Of a stretch of 64,000 nt of DNA, positions 13,684 through 23,328 are shown piece by piece. The stretch's first letter is position 1, and every line of letters begins with the position of its first letter. The stretch comes from Polyodon spathula (lineage: Eukaryota; Chordata; Actinopteri; Acipenseriformes; Polyodontidae): NCBI RefSeq assembly GCF_017654505.1, contig NC_054540.1:44583054-44647053 (forward strand), written 5' to 3'. Under the pieces are notes generated by a model. It was given only the letters and a program-made list of their open reading frames with translations, was not told the origin of the DNA and searched no databases. Both the position numbers and the translations under genes were made by a program.

Positions 13684-14117
13684 TGTGGCAGAGCAAAGCT
13701 CTGCCCTTTTTTAAATTGGCAGGGATGGGGTTAATTTCCCCTACCTGCCTGAGTTTATTATGTTCAGGTGGCTGGGGTTGATTAGTTGATTAGATGATTA
13801 GTTTAATTAACGATCAATCAGCGCCCAGCCACCTGACATAAAAGGAGGCCTCTGCTTCTCATTGGGGAGGGGGGAGCTGAGGAAGCAGGTTGGTGTTTGT
13901 GGTTGTTTTGTGATTTTTGAATTTTGATAAATCCAGTGAAGTCATTGCCCAGCCTGGAAACTTTATTTTTGTGAGTTTTGTTTTTGCTTTATTTGTGTTT
14001 GAGTATCTGTTATTTTGCCCTTGTGCACTTTATTTTTGTGTTTATTTATAATAAAATTGTTACTTTTTTGAACTGCAGACTGTCTCTGGGCCTCTATCCA
14101 CTCACCAGCCTGCCACA
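13684..14117 (+). mobile_element. solo LTR, family E
   Basis: 434 bp, starting TGTGGCAGAGC and ending CCTGCCACA, flanked by perfect 5-bp duplications GCTTC (13679-13683, 14118-14122). A hairpin GGCAGAGC-AAA-GCTCTGCC sits at its 5' end. A larger inverted repeat (13765-13783 with 13816-13835) precedes ATAAAAGG at 13838. It is inserted inside the LINE 3' region and so is younger than it. Confidence 0.9.
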
Positions 14118-14120
14118 GCT

Positions 14121-14729
14121 TCATACTGTGGGGGAAGGCAGCAGCAGACAGTTTCTGAGGTTCAGGGCAGCTACATTTAGATTCTTAAGTTGAGTTTTAG
14201 ATCCTAGTAGAAGGAGTTCAGATTTACTAGTGTAAAGCTGAAGAAAATTGGCAGACATCCAGGCCTCAATCTCTTGATTGCAAGCCAAGAGCCAGACCAT
14301 GGCAGAGGGGCTACCAGGGGTGAGTTTTAAGTAGAGCTGGGTGTCGTCAGCATAGGAGTGAAACATGAGGCTATGTTGGCGGATGAGGTGACCCAAGGGA
14401 AGCATGTAGATATTGAAGAGAAAGGGCCCAAGAACAGGGGCACCACAAGTGACTGGGTTTGCAACATCACTGTGTCCAGCATAGAACAAGTAAGAGGACA
14501 TCCAGGAGAGACAGGTTCCAGAGATCTCAGCATAGTTTTGAAGGCAGTCAAGAAGAATACCATGATCTATGGTGTCAAAAGCAAGGAGGACAAGCATAGA
14601 GGGAGCACCAGCATCAGCATTGAGTATGAGATCATTCACAATCCAGAGCAGAGTAGTTTCAGTACTGTAATGTGGCTGGAAACCAGACTGTAGAGATTCA
14701 AGCAGATTGTTGTCCGTGAGATGTTTCAT
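14121..14729 (-). pseudogene. LINE reverse transcriptase core
   Basis: A 202-codon open stretch carrying RT motifs including YADD, the metal-binding signature of the palm. A piece of the GVPQGSVLGP motif is altered to CGAPVLGPFLF, and an AF...DTIDH motif A is present. The frame runs into the LTR E junction at its 3' end. It is a fragment of a roughly 900-residue ORF2, with no endonuclease domain in the window. Confidence 0.8.
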
Positions 14730-14834
14730 CAGCTGAATGGTTACAGCCCTTTTGAGAGTTTCTGAGAGAAAAGGGAAAGTAGAGATGGGATGGAAATTAG
14801 AGAAGTCATCCAGGCCAATGTAACTTGAGCAAGA

Positions 14835-15161
14835 TTAAGGGCAGCAGGAACCGAGGCCTTCCGTCTGTTTCAGAGTAATAACTTTGGTGTCTTTAACCGA
14901 TCCTTGTGTCTTGTGGCTTTCAGTGGAATCAGCACACCACTTCAGAACTATGAGATGCTTATACTTATCAAGAAAAACTTGATGATGGTACAGGCACATA
15001 TTCACTGGATCACCTTCTCCAGAGAACCTCAGCCATAGCAGCCTTTGGACATTTTCAGAGAATTCTACCAAAGGTGTCAGTTGATCAGGGACTTTTGAGT
15101 TAGGTCGAAGATACATCCGTTTGTGGCATTCATCTCGATACTGGAAAGAGCAGTCCTCCAT
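14835..15161 (-). CDS. unrecognised 108-residue frame, possible gene fragment
   Basis: Open frame starting MEDCSFQYRDECHKRMYLRP and containing FSENVQRLLWLRFSGEGDPV and NMCLYHHQVFLDKY. Composition looks protein-like rather than repetitive. The spaced Cys/His residues (CSFQYRDEC, CLYHH) could bind zinc. It lies between the 5'-truncated LINE and LTR C and has no visible splice partners. I cannot name a family. It may be a fragment of a host gene or of a transposon-associated protein. Confidence 0.4.
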   Translation of the reverse strand: MEDCSFQYRDECHKRMYLRPNSKVPDQLTPLVEFSENVQRLLWLRFSGEGDPVNMCLYHHQVFLDKYKHLIVLKWCADSTESHKTQGSVKDTKVITLKQTEGLGSCCP

Positions 15162-15178
15162 CTCTGTCAGATAAGGTG

Positions 15179-15791
15179 TGTGACAAAGTGCCCGCCCCTG
15201 TGTATATTATCTGTTATGTTGCGTGTGGTGTGTTTAAATGTTGGTGTATAGACATTGGTACATGGGATATAAACAGGTCTGTGTTTCACGTGTGTTTAGA
15301 AATGTATATTTGTATTTAGGCACGAGGATTGCACAGCACTTCACGTGCAAGTAAAAAGTAATAATATGTGAGCACGGGGAATTGCACTTTATTAATTCAC
15401 GTGCAGTTGTACCGAGACTCCAATTGAATGATTGATTAGCAATCGAGTCTTGGTACAGCTGCATAAAAACAGCATGTTTTCACCCACTCGCGGTTGGGTG
15501 TTCGGTGAGTGGAGAACGGGATTGGAGACGGAGGAAATAATAAGTATAATAATAATAACGTAAATTATCTGCTCATCGTATTTTTGTTTAGTATTAGTCC
15601 GTATTTGTTTGTCTTTTTATTTTGGCATAGAGTGCCGTGTCCTGTTGTTTTCTCTTTGTTTAAACCTTTTTATTTTCAATAAACTGGCGCAAGCAAGCGC
15701 CATCATCATTTCATATTCATCTGTTCTGTCTTTGTGTATATTTCATTCCTTCCTGGTTCTGACGCCGCCCACTTCGGCCGTCTCTGTGACA
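15179..15791 (+). mobile_element. LTR, family C, copy 1 (5' LTR of composite element)
   Basis: 613 bp from TGTGACAAAG to CTCTGTGACA. The copy at 47105-47736 has matching ends and overall organisation. An inverted repeat of about 24 bp (15402-15426 with 15440-15463) abuts ATAAAAAC at 15463. AATAAA near 15679 is a likely polyadenylation signal. Unlike the solo LTRs it is followed two bases later by a primer-binding-site-like TGGTGTCCTGCGTGGGAT. Confidence 0.8.
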
Positions 15792-15793
15792 AG

Positions 15794-15811
15794 TGGTGTC
15801 CTGCGTGGGAT
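15794..15811 (+). promoter_or_regulatory. primer-binding site of LTR element C
   Basis: TGGTGTCCTGCGTGGGAT lies two bases downstream of the LTR end, the normal position for a tRNA primer site. From memory, vertebrate tRNA-Leu would give TGGTGTCAGGAGTGGGAT, which differs at three positions, so a leucine tRNA primer is inferred but not certain. Confidence 0.6.
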
Positions 15812-15968
15812 AACAGCTCCTCCAAGCGTCAGACCAGGAGAGGTGTTTTTGGTTTAAAAAAAAATAAATAAATAAAATGGGATGGAAGGAGAATAAAGAG
15901 GTGATTTCTCCACTTCCTGTCATCATCACGGCGTATCCGGGGTTGTTCCCCGGCGATTTAAAAAGCCA

Positions 15969-16517
15969 TTGCCGGGGTGCTTCCTCTGCGACCAGGACCA
16001 TTTGTTCGCTAACTGTCCCTTCCGTGGCCCCTACCAAAAGGGAGAGGAGGAACTGACCCAGGAGAGGAAGGGGAGGAGGAGGCAGATAAGGGGAAAGGAG
16101 AAGAGGAAGGCAGAGTGCCCACTGCTCCCATCTCCACCAGCAGAGGAAGAATTCCTGCTGGTTTCGCCTCCAGAGCCAGAGAGAGAGGAGCCATCTCCAA
16201 CGCCAGAGGGCGAGGAGCCATTGCTGCTGTCTCCAGCGCCAGAGGAAGAGGTCTCACCACTGTCTCCAGAGCCGCACCAGTCCCTTGCAAGTGATGGAGA
16301 GCCGCACCTGTCCCCTCTTCAGGAGACTGCTCTCCCGATCGGAGGTACAACAGCACTGGGGAATGAACTAACATTGGTTACCATCCATAGATCCAGTAGG
16401 AGGTTGTGTAGACGGAGGATGACCGCGTCCAGGCGTTGGGGGGTGGGTTGGGGCAAGACATGGTACCGACACCTAGGGTACGGACTGTTGCAGGCTGGAG
16501 TCCTCTCTGGCCAGTAG
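15969..16517 (+). pseudogene. gag-like zinc knuckle with proline/glutamate-rich tail
   Basis: 182 codons starting MPGCFLCDQDHLFANCP. The Cys/His pattern C-X2-C-X3-H-X4-C is one residue short of the usual C-X2-C-X4-H-X4-C Gag knuckle. The knuckle is followed by a basic stretch (ERKGRRRQIRGKEKRKAE) and repeats of the form PPAEEEFLLVSPPEPE. The Gag capsid part upstream is missing. The frame degenerates after about 16370, where a CpG-rich block starts. Similar PPAEGECLL repeats resume at 16817. Dead gag remnant is most likely. Confidence 0.6.
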
Positions 16518-16816
16518 CCCGTCCGCGTCTATTCTCGGAGACGGAAGCGAGGCCGGAGATGTACCGTCTTCTGAAACGTGGATCAGTGGGCTGGAAAGTC
16601 CGTAGCAGTCCGAGAGTGGTCGCGTCTCTCGTACGGCAGACGAAGCGGAGGAGGTGCCTCGTCCTCTGGACGAACGGGGTGCAGGGAGGGAGAACCGCAG
16701 GACTCCAATTCTCGACGGACGTCCTAGGCGACAGGCGGTGGTCGATGCCTCCACTCTCGCGAAGACCACGGCAGGAACAGAGGATGAAGGAGCTGCCACC
16801 TAAGGGCCAGACATTT

Positions 16817-16963
16817 CCACCAGCAGAGGGTGAATGCCTGCTGGGTCCCTGTCCACCAGCAGAGGGTGAATGCCTGCTGGGTCCCTGTCCACCAGCAGAG
16901 GGTGAATGCCTGCTGGGTCCCTGTCCACCAGCAGAGGATGAATGCCTGCTGGTCCCTGTCCAC
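16817..16963 (+). repeat. 36-bp coding minisatellite
   Basis: Four copies of a 36-bp unit encoding PPAEGECLLGPC. The last is shortened and altered to PPAEDECLLVPV. The unit resembles the PPAEEEFLLV motif of the upstream gag-like frame, so it probably expanded from it. Confidence 0.85.
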
Positions 16964-17847
16964 AGGAGAGGAAGAGTATGCCGGTCCCAGAGAACCAGCA
17001 GAGGGAAGAATGCCTGAGGTATCACTCCCCCCACCACCACAAAGAAGAGGAGCTGGAGCTGCCTCTGCCTCCATCACAATCAGGGGGAGAGGAGCAGGAG
17101 CTGCCTCTCCCTGTACAAGAAAGAGTACCAGGACTTGATGCTGGCATTCCTCAGCAGTCACTACATAGTCTGCTGAGGGGAGCACAGGGGAAAATGGCCC
17201 GGCCGCAACGGCTACGAAGAGGGCTAGCACATCAGTTTGTCCTGACTCCCTGCCTTACTTTGCCCAAGGATGCCTGTCTCGCTTCGCCCAAGGATGGCTG
17301 CCTCGCTTCGCCCAAGGATGGCTGCCTCGCTTCGCCCAAGGATGGCTGCCTCGCTTCGCCCAAGGATGCCTGCCTCGCTTCGCCCAAGGATGCCTGCCTC
17401 GCTTCGCCCAAGGATGCCTCCCACGCTTCACCTGGGGTCGCAGAGGGTCCCGCTTCGCCTGGGCTTGCCTGTCTCTCTGCTGCCAGCTCTGCTTTGCCTG
17501 GGGCAGCTGCCTGGCTTGCGTCACCTGGAGCCGGTACTAGTCCTGCAGGGCCGCAGGAAGCACCGGAGCAGGCGCCTCGGAAAAGGGGGCTGCCGGACAC
17601 AGAGGGGGGGGAGATCAGGAGACCAGCTCCCCCAGCTGCACTTTTGCGACAGGAGGAACAGTGGCTGAAGCCCCAGAAGAGGGAGCTACCAGCCAGGAAG
17701 ACATGGGAGGGAGGAGGACCTCCCACCATGGCCACCCCCATGGATTACTCCAGACCCCACTTCTGGGACATTGAGACTGAGGGGGGAGGTGGCAGTTGGG
17801 GCCATGTGTGCTTTGCACAAGGAGGGGGATATGTAGCAGGGCGGTAG
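16942..17847 (+). pseudogene. proline-rich frame ending at the 3' LTR
   Basis: 301-codon frame that starts inside the 36-bp repeats, passes through EEELELPLPP-type sequence and six or so copies of an ASPKDGCL repeat, and closes with MDYSRPHFWDIE and a glycine-rich end. The stop lies inside the first bases of LTR F. It has no enzyme motif and no transmembrane segment that would make it an envelope. It looks like low-complexity sequence between lost pol and the 3' LTR. Confidence 0.4.
17262..17430 (+). repeat. 24-bp coding minisatellite
   Basis: Tandem 24-bp units (GCTTCGCCCAAGGATG core) encoding ASPKDGCL or ASPKDACL. Open in several frames on both strands because the period is a multiple of three. 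Confidence 0.9.
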
Positions 17848-18400
17848 GAAAGCCCTGCTGTTTAATCATACTGTTTGTTTATTTTTAGAACGGGGTCTCC
17901 CCCTCCACCCCTGTTATTTTGTATTTGTTTATTTTATATTTGTGAATAGATGACGTCGAACCACCGTGAATTTTGTTTTGTAATGTTTTGCAGTGAGGAT
18001 GGGAAGCCCCATCCACATTAATAACTTGTGCAGAAGGTGGCCATCTCCCAAATTTTAAGTGATTAATTTGTTACTAATCAGGAGATGGTCACCTGTATAA
18101 ATACCTGCAGCTCTCTTCATTCCGGGTGGGTGTTCAGAGGCGGAACGAGAGCGAGCGAGGAGAGAAATCTGAAATATAAAATAATACAGGATCAGTGACA
18201 GCAATCTGCCCAGCCTGACCTATATGTGTAGTTTATTTTGTGTTTGTGATTATTTTTGTTTAGTTATTTATTTTCTGTGCTCTGTGAGCAAGTGTTTATT
18301 TTTGTTTAAACATTTTATTTATTTTTGTATTTAAAATAAAAACGGCGGGTGCTACGTCTTTTTGTTGGAACTGCAGCTACCTGACCTGTGTGTGCTTGAA
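17832..18400 (+). mobile_element. LTR, family F (3' LTR of composite element)
   Basis: Begins TGTAGCAGGGCGG right after a polypurine tract. A 5' hairpin (CAGGGC with GCCCTG) is followed by an inverted repeat (18035-18048 with 18081-18094) and TATAAATA at 18096. An AATAAA lies near 18335. The right end is approximate: I see no clear terminal CA or target duplication, so it may be truncated. Confidence 0.6.
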
Positions 18401-19093
18401 CTAATATGCGAAGCACAGTAACTGGATGATGTGTCGTAATGTATAAGCAACCTACTACAAACCCTGAAGTGGTACATTTGTTTATTAAGATGCCACCGCA
18501 CATTCCACATTTTATTAATTTGTCCTGGTAATGTATTTCGAGCTTGTACCACATTCTGGGAGATGTATAATTCTCCACCTCTAATTACGGTGAAGGGTAT
18601 TTAAATTGGTTGATTCCGGAATCGCCTGCTTTACCTAATTAGTCTTATAAAATAGGTCGTTATTTTGACGATGAGTGCAGCCGTACTGATCATGCACATT
18701 ACGTGGATTTTTGCGGTCGGTTTTTCCCCTTTATAAATTTGGCCTGAGTGTCCTGCTGTATGCAGTGCCCTTTAAACCTGATTTACAATAAATACAAATA
18801 CTTTTAAACAGCGTGTGTAAAATAAACAGCGCGTGTGAAAATAAACTGCACTGCAAAAGGTTAAACTGTTTAATTCCTATTAATATTCTGAAAGATGCTA
18901 AACAAAATGATCAAATACGGTTAAATGTTTTATTTCAACAAAACACAAAATAAGCAATGGCTCAAGGGCCAAAAAAAAAAAAAAAAAATGGCAGCAACTG
19001 GGCAGCGTTCTGTCCTGTCTAGTCTGATTCTCTCTCTGTTTCTTTTCTTGTGGTTTCTCTCCATCAAAAAACTAATTTTTTATAGGGCGTGGT
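18401..19093. other. non-coding, no gene seen
   Basis: AT-rich, with a short poly-A run near 18971-18988. It may include residual LTR F sequence at its left end. Confidence 0.4.
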
Positions 19094-19196
19094 GCCTACC
19101 TAGAGGGATAATTGACTGATGGACATCCATTCATGAGAAAGCCATTTGCTGCATTCTCATGCTGGTCAATCAGTCAATTAAGCCTCCTGGGCAGGC
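19094..19196. other. 103-nt near-perfect hairpin
   Basis: Two arms of about 45 nt pair across a short loop: GCCTACCTAGAGGG and TAATTGACTGAT on the left, with ATCAGTCAATTA, CCTCCTGGGCAGGC and TTCTCATG on the right, loop about AGCCATTTGCTGCA. Size and loop resemble a microRNA precursor, but a small foldback transposon would look the same. No known microRNA was recognised. Confidence 0.5.
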
Positions 19197-19671
19197 ATAC
19201 CTGAAAATCTTTGGAGTTTAAGTCTTCAGTGGCAGGGAACCTCTACCTTGCCAACATAGGCCAAGTCCTATTTCTTTAGGTTGTGTCAGTTGCTGGTATG
19301 CATGATGCCAGGACAACGGAGTACCGCATGGATCAGTGTTCAAAACCATATGGCAACCACACTGCATTGTCAAGATGGTGGAAGGCATGCGTATGCCTAA
19401 CAGTGGGGTAAACAGGGATTTTTTTTTTAAAACAGTGAATTTTCCATCATTTTTTCAACACCAAACCTCACAGCCAAAGGAAATTTTGAGACTGGAAACC
19501 GTATATGGTATGGTAAGCATGTCATAAAGATCATGAAATGGTTAACCCCTCAAGCACCAAAAGTGTGTCAAGATTATCAATTTAAATGATAGAGCCTGTT
19601 GTTGCGGGCTCTACTGTGTGGAAAATAATTAGAATATAAAAACAACATGCACGTAGAGAAAACGCTATTAA

Positions 19672-19711
<40 letters not shown>

Positions 19712-19735
19712 TTTGGCTAACATATTTATTTATTG
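19197..19735. other. non-coding with (ATT)n microsatellite
   Basis: Contains an (ATT)n run at 19667-19711. Otherwise nothing is recognised. Confidence 0.6.
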
Positions 19736-19740
19736 GGGTC

Positions 19741-20453
19741 TGTAGCAGGGAGAGATCTGTGCTGACTCTGCTGGCGTGTTCACAGTACTGCAGGAAGAGG
19801 GCGACAGTCTTCCAACAACCGCCTGTGAGTCATGGCAGTGACACTGGGAGGTGGGAAGGTAGGTGTGTGGACTTTCCCCCTCTCTGAATGGCTGAGAGGC
19901 GAGTCTTGGCAGATTGCTAGCCCTATAAAAAAATGCTCTGCTGTTTCCTCAGGTCTGCCCACTTAGACGCAACGAGAGTGCGGAAGCTCTGATTCAGGAC
20001 CGGGAATCAGCCGGGAGAAAAGAAAGTTTCACAGCGAGACAGTGAGAGCGGGGAACCCTTGGGCAGACCCCGGCGTATTGTAAAAGAGCAGGCTAGACAG
20101 CTGACAGAGTAGGACGGTGATCCGGGTCGTGCGTGTAGCGGCGACCAGGATAACGCTGCCGAGTGCAGCACCTTTTATTTGTAGTTTTATTACTGTTTTA
20201 TTTTCCCTTGTTCTTTTCGCCTTCTGTTTTCATTATTATTTCTTTGAGCACCTGCGAGTGCACTTGCTGTTCACGTACCAGCTGTGGTATTTCCGTGGTG
20301 CTGTCTATCATCGTTGATAGGCAGCCCACGGTCAACAGTGCCCTCTGCCGGAAAAAGTAAGAACTGGTCTAAAATAAAACTGGGCACCTGTGTGGTATTT
20401 TCAATTACACCTGTCTGTCTCCTAGTCAGTGAATTACCAACACCCCTTCCACA
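19741..20453 (+). mobile_element. solo LTR, family B, intact copy
   Basis: 713 bp, TGTAGCAGGG to CCTTCCACA, with perfect 5-bp duplications GGGTC (19736-19740, 20454-20458). A pre-TATA inverted repeat (19870-19884 with 19894-19905) is followed by CCCTATAAAAAAA at 19921. AATAAA lies near 20372. The truncated copy at 11275-11903 confirms the family. Confidence 0.9.
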
Positions 20454-20458
20454 GGGTC

Positions 20459-21741
20459 TTACTCTTTCTTATTATAATTTATCTGGACATGTACAATTGT
20501 TGACTAGTGCGTGTAGTATTGAGTCTGAATAGAAACTTGTTGTAGGCGGGGCGTCACTCAAGTAGGCAGGGAGTGGATTGGCTGGTGCGGAAAGAACTGA
20601 AACAGGGTTGGCAGTTTGATTGGCTGATTTTGAGGGAGGGTGTTGTTTGGATCCAGCTGCTGATGTAATTGTGGACCAATCCTGTCTTTCCAGTAGATGT
20701 GAATTGAGCCTTCCTTACAATGTCCTGTCACAGACATGATTTCCCTTGTCTCTAGACCAGCGTCAGAAAGTATGTTTTAATAAGTTCTTATGTTATCAGA
20801 TTAGTTGTAGATTAGACTGTTAATGGAAAAAGCCGGTATTTATGGGCGGATTGATTTAAAATTTAATTCGCAGTTGAGCACTTCAACATTCCAGTGGGCA
20901 TCTATGCAAAATAGAAAACCGCTAGATCTGGAAGCTAATTGGCTGTTCGCACTCAATCGTTTTCTAATTTTAATTTTCTATCAGTTTGTAGTTTTTAAAG
21001 CGCACCTAAGTAAGGTTTTGATAGTTTCAAATGTGTCACTATAACAAAGAAAGAAGATCCACACACAAGTTCATAACCCCTCAACTCCAAGTTAGTGCCA
21101 CTGGAAACACACCCTGTCATTATTTCCCTAGATCTAACCCCAGACAATGCACAATTGAAGAATAATGTCAGTTCGGTTAGGACTATGTGGTACTTTTTAG
21201 CCTCACCACAGTGGCCATAAGCAATGTTTGAATGCATGACAAATGCAACTTAAAAAATCTGGCAAAAATCTGCAATACCAAAATGTTTTTTGGTATTCTT
21301 GTAGATCTCATCAATATCTTTAAGTGAGTTTTTGCCCCCCCCCCCCCATGTAGTTATTTCAGCCTAAACATGGTAGAAATACCAAACATTCAAATTTCAG
21401 AGGGGGCTAATGACCAGTGGTTGGACTTGAAACCAAAAGTGTTTCACAAAATTTGGAAGAGTGGTCCCTAAGGTTCTTACAGCAATATTAACATTTTAGG
21501 CCTGCATCCCCTACTTGTCACTTACCCCTCGTCTGGCAATTTGCCAAAGGTGTGCTGGTGCACCTGGTATTTTTTTCTCGAAAGCCCTATTCATTACGAG
21601 TCGAACGAGGTGCTACACATGATGGTAGCGTGTAAGTTGAACCCAGGGTGATTTTTCTTGTCAGGGTCATATTTTCACATTAGTTTAACCTTTGCCAGGT
21701 CACAGCTTGAAGAGGAAATTAAAAAAAAAAAAATGTATATA
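20459..21741. other. non-coding, no gene seen
   Basis: Holds a C-run near 21336-21347 and a poly-A run near 21719-21733 adjoining the Tc1 element. No exon recognised. Confidence 0.5.
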
Positions 21742-23196
21742 CAGTACTGTGCAAAAGTTTTAGGCTGGTGTGAAAAAATGCTGTAAAATAAGAATGCTTT
21801 CAAAAACAGACATGTTAATAGATTATATTTATCAATTAACAAAATGCAAAGTGAATCTTAAACAAATCCATATTTGGTGTGACCACCCTTTGCCTTCAAA
21901 ACAGCATCAGTTCTTCTAGGTACACTTGCAAGTAAGGGATTTTGTAGGCATATAGTCAGGTGTATGATTAAATAATTATACTAAACAGGTGCTAATGATC
22001 ATCAATTCAATGTGTAGGTTGAAACACAATCATTAACTGAAACAGAAACAGCTGTGTAGAGGAATAAAACTGGGTGAGGAACAGCCAAACTCAGCTAACA
22101 AGGTGAGGTTGCTGAAGACAGTTTACTGTCAAAAGTCATACAACATGGCAAGACACAAGGTAGTTATACTGCATCAGCAAGGTCTTTCCCAGGCAGAAAT
22201 TTCAAGGCAGACAGGGGTTTCCAGATGTGCTGTCCAAGCTCTTTTGAAGAAGCACAAAGAAATGGGCAAAGTTGAGGACCGTAGACACTGTGGTCGGCCA
22301 AGGAAACTTACTGTACCAGATGAAAGACACATCATGCTTACTTCCCTTCGCAATCGGAAGATGTCCAGCAATGCCATCAGCTCAGAATTGGCAGAAAACA
22401 GTGGCACCCTGGTACACCCATCTACTGTCCGGAGGAGTCTGGTCAGAAGTGGCCTTCATGGAAGACTTGCGGCCAAAAAGCCATACCTCCAACGTGGAAA
22501 CAAGGCCAAGCAACTCAACTAGGCACAAAAACACAGGAACTGGGGTGCAGAAAAATGGCAGCAGGTGCTCTGGACTGATGAGTCAAAATTTGAAATATTT
22601 GGCTGTAGCAGAAGGCAGTTTGTTCGCCGAAGGGCTGGAGAGCGGTACACGAATAAGTTCCTGCAGGCAACAGTGAAGCATGGTGGAGATTCCTTGCAAG
22701 TTTGGGGCAGCATTTCTGCAAATGGAGTTGGAGATTTGGTCAGAATTAATGGTCTCCTCAATGCTGAGAAGTACAGGCAGATACTTATCCATCATGCAAT
22801 ACCATCAGGGAGGCATCTGATTGGCCCCAAATTTATTCTGCAGCTTGACAACGACCCCAAACATACAGCGAAAGTCATTAAGAACTATCTTCAGCGTAAA
22901 GAAGAACAAGGAGTCCTGGAAGTGATGGTATGGCCCCCACAGAGCCCTGATCTCAACATCATCGAGTCTGTCTGGGATTACATGAAGAGAGAAAAGCAAC
23001 TGAGGCTGCCTAAATCCACAGAAGAACTGTGGTTAGTTCTCCAAGATGTTTGGGCCAACCTACCTGCCGAGTTCCTTCAAAAACTGTGTGCAAGTGTTCC
23101 TAGAAGAATTTATTCTCTATTAACATGTCTATTTTTGAAAGCATTCTTACTTTACAGCATTTCTTCACACCTGCCTAAAACTTTTGCACAGTACTG
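21742..23196 (+). mobile_element. Tc1-like DNA transposon, nearly intact
   Basis: Terminal inverted repeats of about 80 bp start CAGTACTGTGCAAAAG at 21742 and end CTTTTGCACAGTACTG at 23196, with TA-rich flanks as expected for Tc1 insertion. It encodes a transposase interrupted by a single stop. The right terminal repeat is duplicated in inverse orientation at 23257-23328. Confidence 0.9.
22145..23140 (+). pseudogene. Tc1-like transposase with one in-frame stop
   Basis: Cut-and-paste transposase. The start MARHKVVILHQQGLSQAEIS fits the paired-like N-terminal helix-turn-helix. A GRPRKLT AT-hook-like linker follows, then the second HTH (RKMSSNAISSELAENSG). TAG at 22520-22522 interrupts it, and the same frame continues AQKHRNWGAEKWQQVLWTDE. 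The DDE core is complete: D in LWTDESKF, D in LQLDNDPKHT, E in NIIESVWDYMKR. Only one nonsense change inactivates the catalytic reading frame. The frame has no normal stop and runs through the right terminal repeat. Confidence 0.9.
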
Positions 23197-23202
23197 TGTG
23201 TG

Positions 23203-23244
<42 letters not shown>

Positions 23245-23328
23245 CACACATACACACAGTACTGTGCAAAAGTTTTAGGCAGGTGTGAAGAAATGCTGTA
23301 AAGTAAGAATGCTTTCAAAAATAGACAT
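23125..23328. repeat. palindrome of duplicated Tc1 terminal repeat
   Basis: 23125-23196 (right TIR) and 23257-23328 are identical over 72 bases in inverse orientation. The 60-base spacer is itself nearly self-complementary: TGTGTATG, then (TA)n, then CATACACA. By contrast the element's own left TIR differs from these at several sites. Confidence 0.9.

Larger units (their letters stand above)
13003..14835 (-). mobile_element. L2/Rex-type LINE, 5'-truncated, split by solo LTR E
   Basis: Read on the minus strand, 14729-14121 encodes a reverse transcriptase core: QSGFQPHYSTETTLLWIVND, AFDTIDHGILLDCL, GPFLFNIYMLPLG and the catalytic SYADDTQLYL. After the LTR insertion the LINE resumes at 13678 with C-terminal pieces such as LHWLPVKFRINFKTLL. 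It ends in a 3' tail like ATGAAAGGCAGTATATAAA and then imperfect ATTG repeats near 13003-13020. Frames are disrupted between blocks. Dead copy. Confidence 0.8.
15792..17831 (+). mobile_element. internal region of composite LTR element
   Basis: Runs from the primer-binding site to a purine-rich tract ending CACAAGGAGGGGGATA just before LTR F. It contains a CCHC zinc knuckle, acidic and proline-rich coding sequence, two coding minisatellites and a CpG-rich block. No protease, reverse transcriptase or integrase motif is visible. It is either an internally deleted copy or a non-autonomous element. The flanking LTRs (C and F) do not match each other. Confidence 0.65.

Noticed and set aside
16378..17524. 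Minus-strand frames of 89-220 codons over the composite LTR element.
   Set aside because: Shadows of GC-rich and repetitive plus-strand coding sequence with no motif of their own.
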